This document shows positions 46,182 to 57,319 of a stretch of DNA of 64,000 nucleotides, piece after piece. A program made the position numbers and the translations under genes. Below the pieces are notes generated by a model, which saw nothing but the letters and a program-made list of their open reading frames with translations, made no database searches and was not told the origin of the DNA. How positions within the stretch are numbered: the stretch's first letter is position 1; the number at the start of each line of letters is the position of its first letter. This stretch comes from Nomia melanderi (taxonomy: Eukaryota > Arthropoda > Insecta > Hymenoptera > Halictidae): positions 26,321,160 through 26,385,159 of the forward strand of contig NC_134999.1 in the NCBI RefSeq assembly GCF_051020985.1, given 5' to 3'.

Positions 46182-47114
46182 AGTACGACCACAATTTGTA
46201 ATATTCATTGAACAATGGAAACATACAATCCCAAATTTGAAAATGTTTTATCATAGTCTTTATTAATATAAATACACCTAATCCACTTATACTTTAGTGC
46301 ATTTATAATATCCTTTCATTTCAATTTTTATTTCAATAATATACTAAATAACAAATATATTAGGTTGTACAAAGTTCCATTTTCTGTATACTATTTCAAT
46401 CGATTGCTAAATATACAATGATCAAAGCACGAAGACCTTTATTCTGCTCCCTCATTCGTGACACTCTTCTTCCCATTTCCAGCACATCACCAGAAATCTT
46501 ACCCCTGAACGACACTATAAACGTGAATGCTCTGTGAACAACCGTTTCACCCTGTTCTATGCTTTTAAACTTCGAAGTTCTTTTGTTACTTCTGCTTCAA
46601 CCAGTTAATTTTGATCTTCGTGCAATTTTCTTGATAGATGCTGTTCATCATATATTAAACCATATATTAAAAAAAACTATGTTTCATCCCATTCAGTGTC
46701 TGAATTGCCTCAACAAAACAAACATATAGAGCAGTAGAAAAGAGTAAGGTCATTTCAACTTCAATTTCTTTTAACTATACATAATTTTGTTAATTAACAT
46801 AAAATTGCGTCAACTCGTAGAAATCAATAACAGCAACTATTGGTGTTTCACAATTCATTTTACAATTAGTTATATTTCTACAGTAAATTTCCTATTTACA
46901 TACAATTAAAGTTACAACTAAAGAGGAGTCACTTATTAGTCTACACTCACTTATACCTAATTTACATATTCTCTTCGCGATCGATTCGCTGTAAGAAATC
47001 TAATGACATTTCTCAGGTACCTCCTGTCAATCAGGTTTCCCAACTACAGTTCATCAATCCCCGTCCTCCAAAACAACAAACATCACCGACTCGTGAAAAA
47101 GTCTCGCGAGCCAC

Positions 47115-47233
47115 ACTTGAAGATCACCGAAAGAAAATAACGCTCAAGTTCCGTGAGTTGTAGATTCCGGCGGCGTAACGCGAGAGCTCCGGGAAAGTAA
47201 AGAGTAACGCCGTGCCGGGGCCGTTTCCGGTGC
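47115..47233 (+). promoter_or_regulatory. 5' leader and putative promoter region of first exon B
   Basis: TTCCGTGAGTTGTAGATTCC (47151-47170) corresponds to the leader block of exon A. The following CGTAACGCGAGAGCTCCGGG also aligns with exon A leader sequence. An in-frame TAA at 47198-47200 lies 12 codons before the ATG. No TATA box is evident, unlike exon A. Confidence 0.4.
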
Positions 47234-47333
47234 ATGTATTTCGATACGTTACCGTTCCCAGAACAACCTATAGCCACGAGGTCGAGCCAGGAGACGATTG
47301 CTTTGCACTTCTGTGCACGCCCCCGGGGCAATC
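47234..47333 (+). CDS. Alternative first coding exon B of an unidentified gene
   Basis: ATG at 47234 opens 33 codons plus one base, ending at a perfect GTAAGT donor (47334-47339), phase 1 like exon A. The peptide begins MYFDTLPFPEQPIATRSS, continues QETIALHFCARP and ends RGN. Relative to A it has an extra nine residues before the donor. Homology is strongest over the first six codons (ATGTATTxxGATACGTTA) and around the codons for T-I-x-L. The longer open frame continuing past the donor is not needed. Equal phase and similar leaders suggest A and B splice to the same exon 2. Confidence 0.6.
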
Positions 47334-48169
47334 GTAAGTTGAGATACCTACTCAGAGAGAGCCACCACCCTTTCCTCCTGCCCCTTTCCATCGTTTCTCT
47401 CTCCCTTGATCGCGCCGGCGCCTCTTTTCCCTTTCCACCCCTTAACCCCTGCTTTTCATCACCCTGTCATTTCGTCTCTGTCTCTCGTTCAATGGCTTGG
47501 TACTCAGATCATTTCGACTTTGTCTTTTTTTGCCGGTTACCTGAGTTTGTGATATGTATGGTAGATGTAGCATTCAATTATTTTACAAGTTTTCAAGTTT
47601 ACTACTTATTTACTAGTGTCATATATTTGTGACGAACAATCATCCCCTAAAAGGAATTAGTATTGAAAGAAATTACGCTAGAGAAGGATAGATGTGTACC
47701 CCCATGTTTGTTATGATCTCAACTTTAATAAATTTCATCCTCTTGTCTAACTAATATATAACATATATATAATATATTATAGGTTTACAATCGAAACAAA
47801 AGACAATAGGGTAAAATTGTACCCTGTCCTTTAATTAACACAAAAAGTACCAAGCAGTTAAAATAATTAGTTCAGAAACTATAAAAGTGTACACATTGAA
47901 ATTTCAATCGACTTGTACATAGTTTATGAGTTATTACATCAATTAATGAATTTCTCAGTAAAATACCTGTCTATAGTATGTTTTCACCAATTACAAAAAA
48001 CAGTAACAAAAAGCAAGTCACTTCCATCCATTTAATAGCTTCAATGTCAATCTCAAATTTCAAACCATGTTATAAAGGTTAATTCTCATAATATCAAGTC
48101 TAATTCGTGTCATTTCGTGTAATGTCATCTCTGTCTCTCGATCACTAGTTACCCGCGACATTTCATCTC

Positions 48170-48480
48170 TGTCTATCATTCATGAGCCAGCCGTGTCAGA
48201 CGGTCCCTTATCCTCTTGGAGTCTAGCAGAGCCGTGCTTCTCTCCCGGCGACGTTCGAGCCTGCTGCACCAACCCCCGAATGCAACCGACGGGGTCGTGA
48301 TACCGCGAACCGAAAGAGGTTATGTGTTGGACTAAGACTCGCTAAGAGGGAGGGTCCAGACCAAGAGATCGATCGCTCGAACGTGCTTTCGGCATCCTCG
48401 AATATTACCCTCTACCTATAACCGACCTATATCGGTTGCGGGTAATACCGTTGCACGCGTGCGTGTTGGTATGTAGTTAG
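48170..48480. promoter_or_regulatory. GC-rich island downstream of exon B
   Basis: GC-rich sequence including CTCTCCCGGCGACGTTCGAG (48240-48259) with no open exon. A palindrome-like ACCGACCTATATCGGTTGCG sits near 48421. Its location just downstream of two alternative first exons makes an intronic enhancer or a further promoter plausible. Confidence 0.3.
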
Positions 48481-48534
48481 AGGGCCTTGGGTATTAGCAA
48501 TGATGGTTGTGTGCACTGTACTCGCGATTTCCTG

Positions 48535-48660
48535 TTATATATGTTATATATGTTGTATATAGTTATTTATATATGCACGGTATATATGTATATGTGTATG
48601 TACGTGCACATAAACATATAGGTGTATGTCGCAATTACAATTATATATATATATATTGCA
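48535..48660. repeat. TATATG/TATATA microsatellite
   Basis: TTATATATGTTATATATG, TATATATGTATATGTG and a TATATATATATAT run near 48641. Low complexity only. Confidence 0.75.
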
Positions 48661-50225
48661 TAAGTAGGTTAGTATGTTAATACCCGAATACGCATAAATG
48701 CGTTTTCGGTAATGTGGATGCAGATGGAAGGGTTGGAGGCTATTTATTATTTAAACCGTTTATCGTGCAAGTGGGACAAATTTATTGTTGGAAAAATTGA
48801 GGAAACAGTTTATGGTTTAGTATAAAATATTAATATTGTATATGTATAGTTTAGAGTGTATATTATAACACATTTATATGCATTGATCGATTGACATTTC
48901 GTTGGTGACAGTGTGTGATTATTTACTGTGAAAGTGGTGTAAGTCTATTGATAATCTACAGAAATATATTATTATAGTTAGCTCTTATGAAAGTGATTTG
49001 TATATTGCATTAGCTTCTATTTTAATTAATATAAACGCGAATGAATTTAAACCTTAAAACATGTAGATTTTTATTAGACTACATTGAAATATATATTTTT
49101 TTTCGTTACAACGTTGGTCAGTTCTGATTTTGTGACAGAATACTTTTCTTTCTCTAATATAATATACATCTAAGAAACTTCCAAATTTGCCACCTGAAAG
49201 TGCAAATTCTCCGTTTTCATCAGGGCCCAAAAGTTCACCTCTATTCTCGCTTCCGCGTATCTCAATTTCATTTGCATCAGAATCGCCGTCAAAGAAGTTT
49301 TCATTTATATTGATTATTTTTTCTATCGCTGCAACATCTCTAAGAAACTTGACTATGATATGAAACTTCAGATAATTGCAGATAGAATAAATCTTTTAAA
49401 TAATATTTTTTATGAATATATTTTCAGAGTACTTAAGAATGTATTATTTACTACTTTCGAAACAACTAGGTATTAATCTTGTTCTCATTTGATTATCTAT
49501 ATAAAAATGATATTATCCCATTGTTCATAACAAAACCTTTTCACGTGCATATGCATCCAATAAATATGACATGTTATATAGTATCACCACGATATCATGT
49601 GTGTCTAACAAAATGTCAATAAAATTTCGCATTGTGATAGACGCAACTCAGAACACATAAAGGATTTAACACCGTAAAATCAACAAAAAAGATAAGGTAT
49701 TTATGTATTATACGAACTACCTCTATTTCTAAGAAACATAATATTAATAATAATAGTAAATAATTACTATTCCATAACAATAAGGATAATAATAAAGTAA
49801 TAATAATGCGTTATAATATTAAATAAACAAAGAGCGACCTTCAGTTAAAAAATACGTAAAACAATAGTATAATACGTAATAACCAAAGATGATACAATTA
49901 TTAACAAGCAAAATCATCGAACAATTAATTAACTTATACAATTACTAATGAAATCACTATCTCATGCAATTAATAGTGCAATTACTAATTAACAATATTT
50001 ACCCACGAAATTTTAATCAAACAAAACCGCATAAACCCCAATCAAAGGACAACAGAACAATAGTGCTCGCTAATAACTCTACGTATCAACACTGCCGGAA
50101 ACGACCAAACATAAACAAGAGAAACTCGATCTTCTAATTAGAAAAATAACTTGGAAATTACAAAAAAAAAATATTCCAGGGAAAAAGCCAGCAGAGTAGA
50201 AAGGAGCTTGCTACGAAGCAATTTC
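48661..50225. other. AT-rich spacer
   Basis: No exon, transposon terminus or clear repeat could be supported. Includes AATAATAATA-like stretches at 49738-49812. Confidence 0.5.
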
Positions 50226-50520
50226 GTTTAAACAGAATCTCCGTAGCTTCCGTAGCTTTCGCAACGTCCCGCGCGGGCTTGTACGCGCAAGTAGATCGCC
50301 ATGTTACGTCGTATGTACACCCGGACATAATTTCCATTATTAGATCCGCGGCATCTACATATGTATGTAATCACCTTGCGCGCGTGGGTAAGTGTATGCA
50401 CGTGCAGACAAAATATTTGCGCCCGAGCTTCTATATAGCGGTCGCGCGATGTACAACGTATAATGCTACATTTACACCAACCGAACGAATGCTCGTTCGT
50501 CGTTCATCGTACAACAAAAT
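50226..50520. promoter_or_regulatory. GC-rich island with a weak donor
   Basis: Similar in texture to 27820-28380 (GTACGCGCAAG, GTATGTACACC). A GCGTGG/GTAAGT donor-like site lies at about 50383-50394, but the frames before it contain stops close to every ATG. A non-coding first exon is a weak possibility. Confidence 0.25.
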
Positions 50521-50649
50521 TCCTGTACAAATGAGCATTCGTCTATTTTTGTTAACATTAGAGCTACCGATCAATCGAATTACATTTTGTCACCTTTGAA
50601 CATTCGTTTCCCTTTACCATAAACATAGATTGGACTGATGTTGGATAAC

Positions 50650-50805
50650 GGTTATTCAAACGAATAGAAAATGACGAATAAATTGAATTCGACCGTTCTT
50701 TGCAAATAACGGATAATTAATATATTCATTATTCACAGATAATAAAAAAATGATACTGATTCGTAATTTTTTATTCGTTATTTTGAATAACTTTTCCTCG
50801 ACGCT
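50650..50805. repeat. Imperfect palindrome with AATAACG arms
   Basis: GGTTATTCAAACGAATAGAA (50651-50670) pairs imperfectly with the complement of TTCGTTATTTTGAATAAC (50775-50792). The spacer is AT-rich. It may be a decayed foldback element. Confidence 0.4.
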
Positions 50806-51096
50806 GCGTATAATAACATAAGGATCGTAAATGACATTGGCTTACTAATATAAGCCATTATATTATAGTAAATAACGAATAACAGAAACAATGAGTAACT
50901 CGTATGACAAATAAAAGAATGAAGATTAATTCATTCGTTATAGTTAATTCAAATAAAATTCTATTTCAATAACGCCCTAGATTGGCTTGCAATTATTAGG
51001 TGCCGAAATAAGATCGCACGGGTTCTTAAATCAAAATTTAAACACAGAGAACGTTTTAGTCAAATAATTTTATTTCATTCGATACAGTTTCAGTCA

Positions 51097-51115
51097 TTAA
51101 CACGTTTGCGACCTA
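51097..51115 (+). repeat. Single TTAA-element terminus
   Basis: TTAACACGTTTGCGACC resembles the left end of M1/M6-type elements, but no partner terminus was found within 300 bp. Probably a truncated relic. Confidence 0.3.
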
Positions 51116-51569
51116 TGTCACGTATCTATGAAGCTCTACATTTTGTACTTTGCGTAGAGAAAATTATATTGCTTTCACGTGCGTTTGTATTTAAAATCGT
51201 AACACATGGTGCAAGGTGTAAGGAGGTGGTACGATTTATTTCTTGAATTTCATTTGGATTTTATGAGAACGATTTCTTGTAACCATGAAGATTGCTACTG
51301 ACACAAACGCTGGTTGCGAACGTGTAACACTAGTGAGATACTGAGTAAAATCGGACCTCAATTCATTGCTAACAAGAAAACCACACGAACTTTTTCCAGT
51401 ACCTAATGTTGGGTCGTGTAGTAGGAAATGTCGGATTTTACGGAAAAAGAAAATCTTATCTGATCCGAAAGGCGTATATTCAATCAAAATGTGGTCTAGT
51501 CAATTCCATACACTTCAGCCGATACGTTTTGAATTAGTATATTCGTTTTTTAAAAAATTCTCAATGTTT

Positions 51570-51985
51570 AAAATGAATAAATTCTAAAAACATCGTTATA
51601 AACTGCTGTTTCGGGTTTACCACGCTCTCATTTTGCAAAGAAATATCACTGAAACGAAATTTTGTAAATCAACGCTACACTGTTCTTTCATTCACAGTAT
51701 TGTCCCAAATGCTTTGTTTATATTTCAAGCGGTATTCGCAGCATTATTTCGAAGTTTTAATTCATATAAGAAAATTACACGACTGTTGACAGTATCCATG
51801 TTTTCAAAAAACGACGCAAGAAATAATTCTTATGTACAATTCAGAACCACTGTTTTGCGAACAGTTCGTCTGACAATGGACAATGAAACTGTTTAAGAGA
51901 TTATACGGAAAACAAAGGAATAACAATAACAGGAGTATAAACATTTATCAGTAAGAAAACTTCGACATTTCATATTACGATTTAT
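51570..51985. repeat. Dispersed 400-bp repeat of unknown type, copy 2
   Basis: Counterpart of 33430-33830, same orientation, with shared blocks AATTCATATAAGAAAATTAC, ACAATGAAACTGTTTAAG and TTCGACATTTCATATTACG. Read on the minus strand, the frame corresponding to KLGNNVAKTVQNVNKA in the other copy is broken by stops. Confidence 0.5.
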
Positions 51986-52224
51986 TTCATTGACGTTGCT
52001 TGTGTACCTCCATACTGTAATTTTTTTAACGTTGTCGTTAAGAAACGATGTATAATTCACGTTAATAAATTCCTAAGCTTTTAACTTTTTATAACTGAAT
52101 CTTTCATTACTTAAACTGTTATAGTTTCATATGTAATAAATGTTATGTGCTTTTACCTTACTAGAATTATTAAAAACTGTAGTGGTGCTATAGTTATGCT
52201 CCGGAATTTATTTAGTTGCCGTTC

Positions 52225-52825
52225 CCGTCAATCTCGCTCAAATTTCTCAGAATGGCAGCCATTCGTTCGGTTGATGTAAACGCAGCATAATGCGAATCAC
52301 AGGCGTGGGAACGAGTGTGAGGGTGGCCGAGTTCGTGGTCTACAGAGTGGATGTCGCGAGGAGAGAAAACGCGACAGAATGCAGAGCCCATATTGTTGAG
52401 CGGCGATAGATACGATTCGCGGGCCATCTGTCCGCCGGTGCCGCGAAAATTGCGCGGAAAATCGAAAGCGTCTTCGGGGAGGGTGGCATCTGGTGCATTA
52501 CAATTCCTCCGGTATATCGCGAACGAAATCCGCCCCTCCACTCTCCCCTTTCCACGCAGTCAACCGCTCAAATACTCCGGCCGCAACTTAGGGAAAGGAA
52601 TTTTTGCGAGCAACCGCGGAAGAGAAAGCGTTTCGGTAGATTCGAGCGGAAAATTGGAAAATGGTTTATCGCGAGTTTCGTGCAGGCGATTCGATGCATT
52701 TTTCCCGCCACCAGCAGATTTCGACGGCGAGCGCGATACAAGTTCTAACGCGTTTTAATAAAATTCTGTTGTTCGTTTGGATTGTTAGCCAGTGGTGTTG
52801 TTTTCTGTCGGTGAGTGAACCGGAT
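52225..52825 (+). promoter_or_regulatory. GC-rich island with a possible non-coding first exon
   Basis: A 135-codon plus ORF (52351-52758) and 109/71-codon minus ORFs overlap and lack recognisable domains. A CTGTCG/GTGAGT donor-like site at 52805-52816 ends the island on the plus strand, the same direction as exons A and B. If transcribed, this could be another alternative leader exon of that gene, but no peptide similar to A or B is present. Confidence 0.35.
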
Positions 52826-52953
52826 TGAAAAGTTCACTGGAACGTAGCAATATTTATTGTTGTATAATGGATCGTGGTTGCGGAGGTGTTAGAGGCAGAT
52901 GCAGGATTTAGTTGGTTTTGAAATGGAAGATTTAGCATGCAATTTGCGCATTT

Positions 52954-53390
52954 CTAACACTACGGCTGTCCTACGTGATAAAATGGTTGGTTTTGGTTTG
53001 TTTGTTTCGCAATTATTGATAGCTTAACATTAAAACTACCAAGTAATTAGAGCGACTTATTTGCAATGTTTTATACAAATTGGAACAATGAGTTTTTTGA
53101 GATTCGAAGGATCTCCCAGTTTTGTGTCTGTGCAAATGCACAAATTTAATTAAAAATCTTTCGCAAAAACGTCTTCATAATTTAGATACTGACAAAATGA
53201 GAATTTTCAAGTAGGTCAATTTGACTCATCGGGTAGTTTTAGTGTTAATAGCATTGCATATTCGAAATGATTTCGAAAATAAATAGTTTCACTTGAATAC
53301 TATAATGAATATTTGAAGAAACTGAAAATAATCTGTTATTATAACTTTTATACGGATCTTGGCTTGTAATAACCGGTGGTTTGAAGTGAA
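52954..53390 (+). mobile_element. M2 TTAA MITE interrupted by M5
   Basis: It starts CTAACACTACGGCTGTCC and contains TTTCGCAATTATTGATAGC. It is cut at TTAA 53024, and after 53248 continues TAGCATTGCATATTCGAAAT and AATAGTTTCACTTGAATACT, as in intact copies. The right terminus is degraded near 53390. Confidence 0.75.
53024..53248 (+). mobile_element. M5 TTAA MITE nested in M2
   Basis: TTAA at 53024-53027 and 53245-53248. The left end is TTAACATTAAAACTACC and the right end, on the minus strand, TTAACACTAAAACTACCC. The unit of 221 bp plus one duplicated TTAA sits exactly where intact M2 copies read ATTGATxTCTTAAAAGC. A reverse copy is at 58344-58564. Confidence 0.9.
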
Positions 53391-53443
53391 GAACTTTCCG
53401 TTAATGAAAAGTACTTGCAAAGACGTGAATTCACGTCAATGTG

Positions 53444-53568
53444 TTAATACACTGTTGACCGGTCACGAGTTAATCATTTCTGAAACGCAGGGCAATATAG
53501 AATATTGCAAAAGCAAAGTATTCAGAGTTATATAATGGATATGTCCAAAGTTTCATTTCTATTCACTG
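53444..53568 (+). repeat. Dispersed repeat M4, copy 2
   Basis: TTAATACACTGTTGACCGG starts this copy. ACGCAGGGCAATATAGAATA and GATATGTCCAAAGTTTCATT match 2617-2765. A terminal TTAA is present at the left only. Confidence 0.6.
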
Positions 53569-53699
53569 CATATAAATAAAGTAGATTGAAATTTACTTAG
53601 ACTTTCTCAGTTTCATATTTAATTATGGAATAACAACCGATGATATCGGATAACTTCTGCGTAAAATTGCCTGTCAACAATGCGTCAACATTCACCTGG

Positions 53700-54150
53700 A
53701 CGCGAAACTACATCTATTTTGCAGGTTTGATGCGGCACACGACGCGACGGATCGGCGGTAGCTAAGCTGGCGAGCTTCGGCGCGCCGGCGAACTCGGATT
53801 GCCACGATAATTGACTTTTTCATCTCTTCTTGATTTTAAGTCGTTCCTATCCTCGCCAAACCGGGAACCGCCGACCGCGTTTTACCCCGCCGCCCCTTCA
53901 GTTTTTCTGATTCTTCATCTTACCGCGGCTCGCTACCCCGGTCCAAAACTTTATTTCCCGTCCGCATCGGCTCACGGATCCCTGGCGCCGCGATCTTCGA
54001 GTAAATAAAACTTTCCGCCGTCTCGTTCCTCTTTCTGTTTGAATTCCTGGATACCGATTACAGACACCGTGAACGCATAAGAACCTCCCCCCTACCCATC
54101 GAACTCAGGAGAGATGACTGACGCGACTCCGCGTAGAAAATGCCAGCGCG
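53700..54150. promoter_or_regulatory. GC-rich island with an acceptor-like site
   Basis: CATCTATTTTGCAG at 53711-53724 is a good plus-strand acceptor. The next 33 nt could form a phase-1 exon coding LMRHTTRRIG before a weak GTAGCT donor, but the donor is poor. The rest of the island (GGCGCGCCGGCGAACTCGG) is non-coding in appearance. Regulatory DNA is favoured. Confidence 0.3.
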
Positions 54151-54915
54151 GATCTACAGGATGTTCCATATCGTGTGTGACTCCCTGTGGAAATGGATAG
54201 GTGTGGTAATGAAAAGTGTGGTTACAGTGGTATGGTTTCCTCCCCTATAACGCGGCTAAAAAGTTACGGAAAAATAACTGTAAAATTGGAAGTATAACAC
54301 AAGCGGAGGAAGAAGATACAACATTATCCAAAAGGCAACATCGCATTGTTCTTAAAGTTTTCATTGTTTCCATGTAACCTATTCTACATCTGGAATGGAT
54401 CTTATATGACGTGGTACATCCTGTATACCGAAATCGGAAAAAAATGCGATGAATAATTCGGCTCCACTTATGATGTACTACTTGGGACACAAAGGAACCG
54501 TCGATTCGATGATTCCTTCTCGAGTTTCTGTAGAAAAATATAAGGGATCGACATCTTGATTCCTAAGAACGGGATATCATCTTTCCGCTTCCATGAACAA
54601 ATAACAATTCTCAATGGAATGCTGTGGAAATACTAATACGATCGCGGGGAGATCGCACGAATAATATTCTTCGTGTTACATGAGAAATTGAGAATAATAA
54701 AATAGATATTTGATGTGCACGAATCGGGTGTTACTCGTATTGATTGAATTGAAATCTATATGAAAAACTAATATTTATTTAAATTAAATAATATTTGAAT
54801 GATAACTACAGTCGCAAGATGATTAAAAGGAATATTGATACATTATCAGATAGAAAAAAGTATCCAGTAATAAAATTTTAAAAAATATAGAAAGGGGTTA
54901 ACATTGAAAGCAATA

Positions 54916-55170
54916 TTAACCCCTTGCCTCATACGAGACAGAACTGTGGTAAAGACTTCAAACAGAATTTAAGGTGCATGAATGATATTTAATTTTTTTG
55001 CGTTAAAATTAAATAGATAGCAATTATTATACTTCAGAGCAAACACAGACATAGAATATGCCGAGAATTGTCCTTTTTTAAAATAAATTGTCCTTTTTAA
55101 AATAAATTGTCAATGACAAAATAAGTGTGTCGATCATAGTAGAGAAATAAATCATAGGACAAGGGGTTGA
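54916..55170 (-). mobile_element. P3 TTAA MITE, reverse copy
   Basis: It starts TTAACCCCTTGCCTCATAC and ends GGACAAGGGGTTGA. Near-perfect inverted termini (TTAACCCCTTG on both strands) and the core ACACAGACATAGAATATGCC identify P3. A short internal duplication of TTGTCCTTTTTAAAATAAA lies near 55070-55110. Confidence 0.8.
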
Positions 55171-55180
55171 TAAATTATTA

Positions 55181-55388
55181 CAGTAGTTTCTAAACTTTGT
55201 TACTACGCCTTCGTTTAAAAAAAATCTAATCTTGGCGGCTTCTATTTTATTTTATGAAATAATACATATTTTCAACTGGTAAAAACTGTATTAACACAAA
55301 AAATGAGAAGAAAAACGTAATTGATAAAATAATAACTATTTACGCCTCATTTTGTACTAGTCCACGCCTTCCAGTTTGTAAATCGCTA
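55181..55388 (+). mobile_element. hAT-like MITE with 8-bp flanking duplication
   Basis: The left terminus CAGTAGTTTCTAAACTTTG followed by ACTACGCCTTCG is of the CAGTGGTTCTCAAAC type common in hAT elements (established knowledge). The right end, on the minus strand, reads TAGCGATTTACAAACTGG with AAGGCGTGG. Flanks AATTATTA (55173-55180) and AATTCTTG (55389-55396) match at six of eight positions, consistent with an aged 8-bp duplication. 208 bp, no transposase. Confidence 0.6.
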
Positions 55389-55410
55389 AATTCTTGGAAA
55401 GAAAGAATAT

Positions 55411-56194
55411 TGTTAGGACAACAGGGGGACAATTTTATGATACGGGGAAGTTTTCATAGAGACGTTCATAACCGTTAGCTTTCCGTTCAGTACTTTAGCA
55501 GGCCGGCCTGCAGCCAATATGCGGCACATGAGGGTTCAGCTTAGAGATCAACCATTGTCTATTTTTTCACTTCAGCCCAGGTATCGTAAAGTCGTGTTCC
55601 AGAGGGTCCGTTAGAATTTCAGAAAAAAGTGTCCTCAAGGATCTTGACCTAATGGAATTTCCCCAACGTTGCCAAACATTCGTCCAGCGTAGCGACCAAC
55701 TTCGTCACCCCCGCTCCAGGGAAATACCACGCTACGGGCGTACTGGAAAGGGATGATACAGGAGTGGTTATCATACTTAGGAAGGGATGGAAAAACCGCC
55801 CTTGAGGCCCACCTTCGCACATCAAGAGGGAGGGAGTGCGCCCAGGAGGATTATAAAAACCCTTCAGAGAATCGTTGAGAATCGGTCAGAGTTTAGAATC
55901 AGACAGAAACAGCATCACAGTACAGTTAGAACACAGTTTAGAAACAAACCAGAATCAGAATCAGTTAAGAATTAGAAACAGGAACACGTTCATTTAGCAA
56001 CCACGTTCATTCAGGAACAAATTAGAAACACTTCAGGAAACCACCATTCAGGGAAGTACATCATTCAGTCAATCAGTCATTAGAACTATTAATCCCAACA
56101 TCGGGTAGTCCTTCGAGAAAAATTCAGCATATACTCAAAAGTGCTCGTGACAGTCAGAGTGCTTTACAAATATATTTGAGAAATAATCACTACA
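55411..56194 (+). mobile_element. Possible solo LTR of a retrotransposon
   Basis: The segment begins TGTTAGGACAACAGGGGG and ends AATCACTACA, giving TGT...ACA boundaries 784 bp apart. Inside is a TATAAAA box (55852-55858) about 30 bp before a TCAG initiator-like site (55886), followed by an A-rich leader with repeated CAGAATCAGAATCAG-like words, as seen in many insect LTRs. No target duplication or reverse transcriptase is present. The alternative is a genuine TATA promoter driving a plus-strand transcript. Confidence 0.4.
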
Positions 56195-56580
56195 TTTAAT
56201 TGAAATATATGGTGCAGCACGGGGTTGACGTTGTAAACGCAGATAAACAAATATTGTGGTGCGCCGGAGGTACGCGAACAGCAACTACAAGAGATAGGGA
56301 TGATTGTCGGTGCGTGAAGGAGATATCCGAACGCCGTGCGCGAATGATACGTATTTGGACCGAGCCGGAAGAGTTTCGTGTAACTGTTTAGGGTAGATTT
56401 CGGGTGACTGCGATTTGGAGAATGCACGCGACGTGTAAAGCGGGGGTTGCTGGGGTTTAGAGTGCGCCTTGTGGATGCAAATGCTTATAAGGATAAGATC
56501 GTGCACGGTCTGGGGTTAATAGTAGTCATTAGCGGTGAGTCGTTCGTCGTTAGTCGATGGTCGTGGAAGAAGTAAGCGGG
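56195..56580 (+). other. GC-richer sequence after the putative LTR, with an octamer
   Basis: A 63-codon ORF starting 56200 (MKYMVQHGVDVVNADKQ) and a TGGTGCAGCACGGGG word near 56209 lie here. If 55411-56194 is a 5' LTR, this could be residual leader/primer-binding sequence, but the match is not diagnostic. GGATGCAAATGCTTATAAGG near 56473 includes a perfect ATGCAAAT octamer, and a GCG/GTGAGT donor-like word lies at 56531. Unresolved. Confidence 0.3.
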
Positions 56581-57110
56581 AATTAAATCAGCATTAATTA
56601 TTCATTTAACATCGCGTGTCTATTCATCATCTTACGATATTATTACATGCAAATCTATAACGAGCCTGAAAGACACTTTAAATACACTTCTGGAACGCTG
56701 ATAAGTAACATTCTTCGTTGAGTTCAACTGAAAATATAACGGCCTAATAACTGTTACTATGACTATGAAAAATGAAATTGATTCAACTCTTTGGTTCAAG
56801 ATTTTTTCGTAATTATAGACGAATTACTTCGTTGCTAATTATTTGTCTAAAGGTAAAAGGAATGTTGTGTTTATTGTTTTACATGCATTGTATATGCTGA
56901 TCTTTGTTAAATTTGTTGATATTTATTAATATTTATTAAAATCTGTTAAAACGATATTAAATTCAGTTGGAAAACGACGAATTTATTTCGTTACAGTAAT
57001 ATAAAGAGGAATCTCAGATTTGTATTACTACCAACTTGTCAAATTCTACGTGAGGTGCAACCAGTGCAAATCTAATCAATGAACATTTAAAGAAGACACT
57101 GAGATAGATA

Positions 57111-57319
57111 TTGGGTCATCCCATAAATAATGTGGATTTTTATATTTCTTTTATTTTTAAAAATAAAGATAAACAAAACTTTTTTTTTAATTAATTATAA
57201 TGTATAGACAGACAATTCTTAGATAATGAAGGAGAATATGTTTTGGATTAAAAACAGTTATCTTTATTTGAAGAAATTAAAGAAGCATAAAAATCCGCAT
57301 TGTTTATGAGATGATCCAA
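57111..57319. mobile_element. Mariner-like palindromic MITE with TA duplication
   Basis: TA flanks at 57109-57110 and 57320-57321. The left arm TTGGGTCATCCCATAAATAA (continuing TGTGGATTTTTAT) pairs with the right end, on the minus strand, TTGGATCATCTCATAAACAA (continuing TGCGGATTTTTAT). Inverted repeats extend for about 70 bp of the 209-bp element. The terminal sequence is of a kind known from mariner elements. Non-coding. Confidence 0.8.

Noticed and set aside
52351..52758. 135-codon plus ORF as a coding exon
   Set aside because: Overlapping ORFs on both strands, no domain, and the ORF closes before the GTGAGT donor.
53725..53757. 33-nt phase-1 exon as the shared exon 2 of A and B
   Set aside because: The acceptor is good but the GTAGCT donor is poor, and the exon is too short to support from one sequence.
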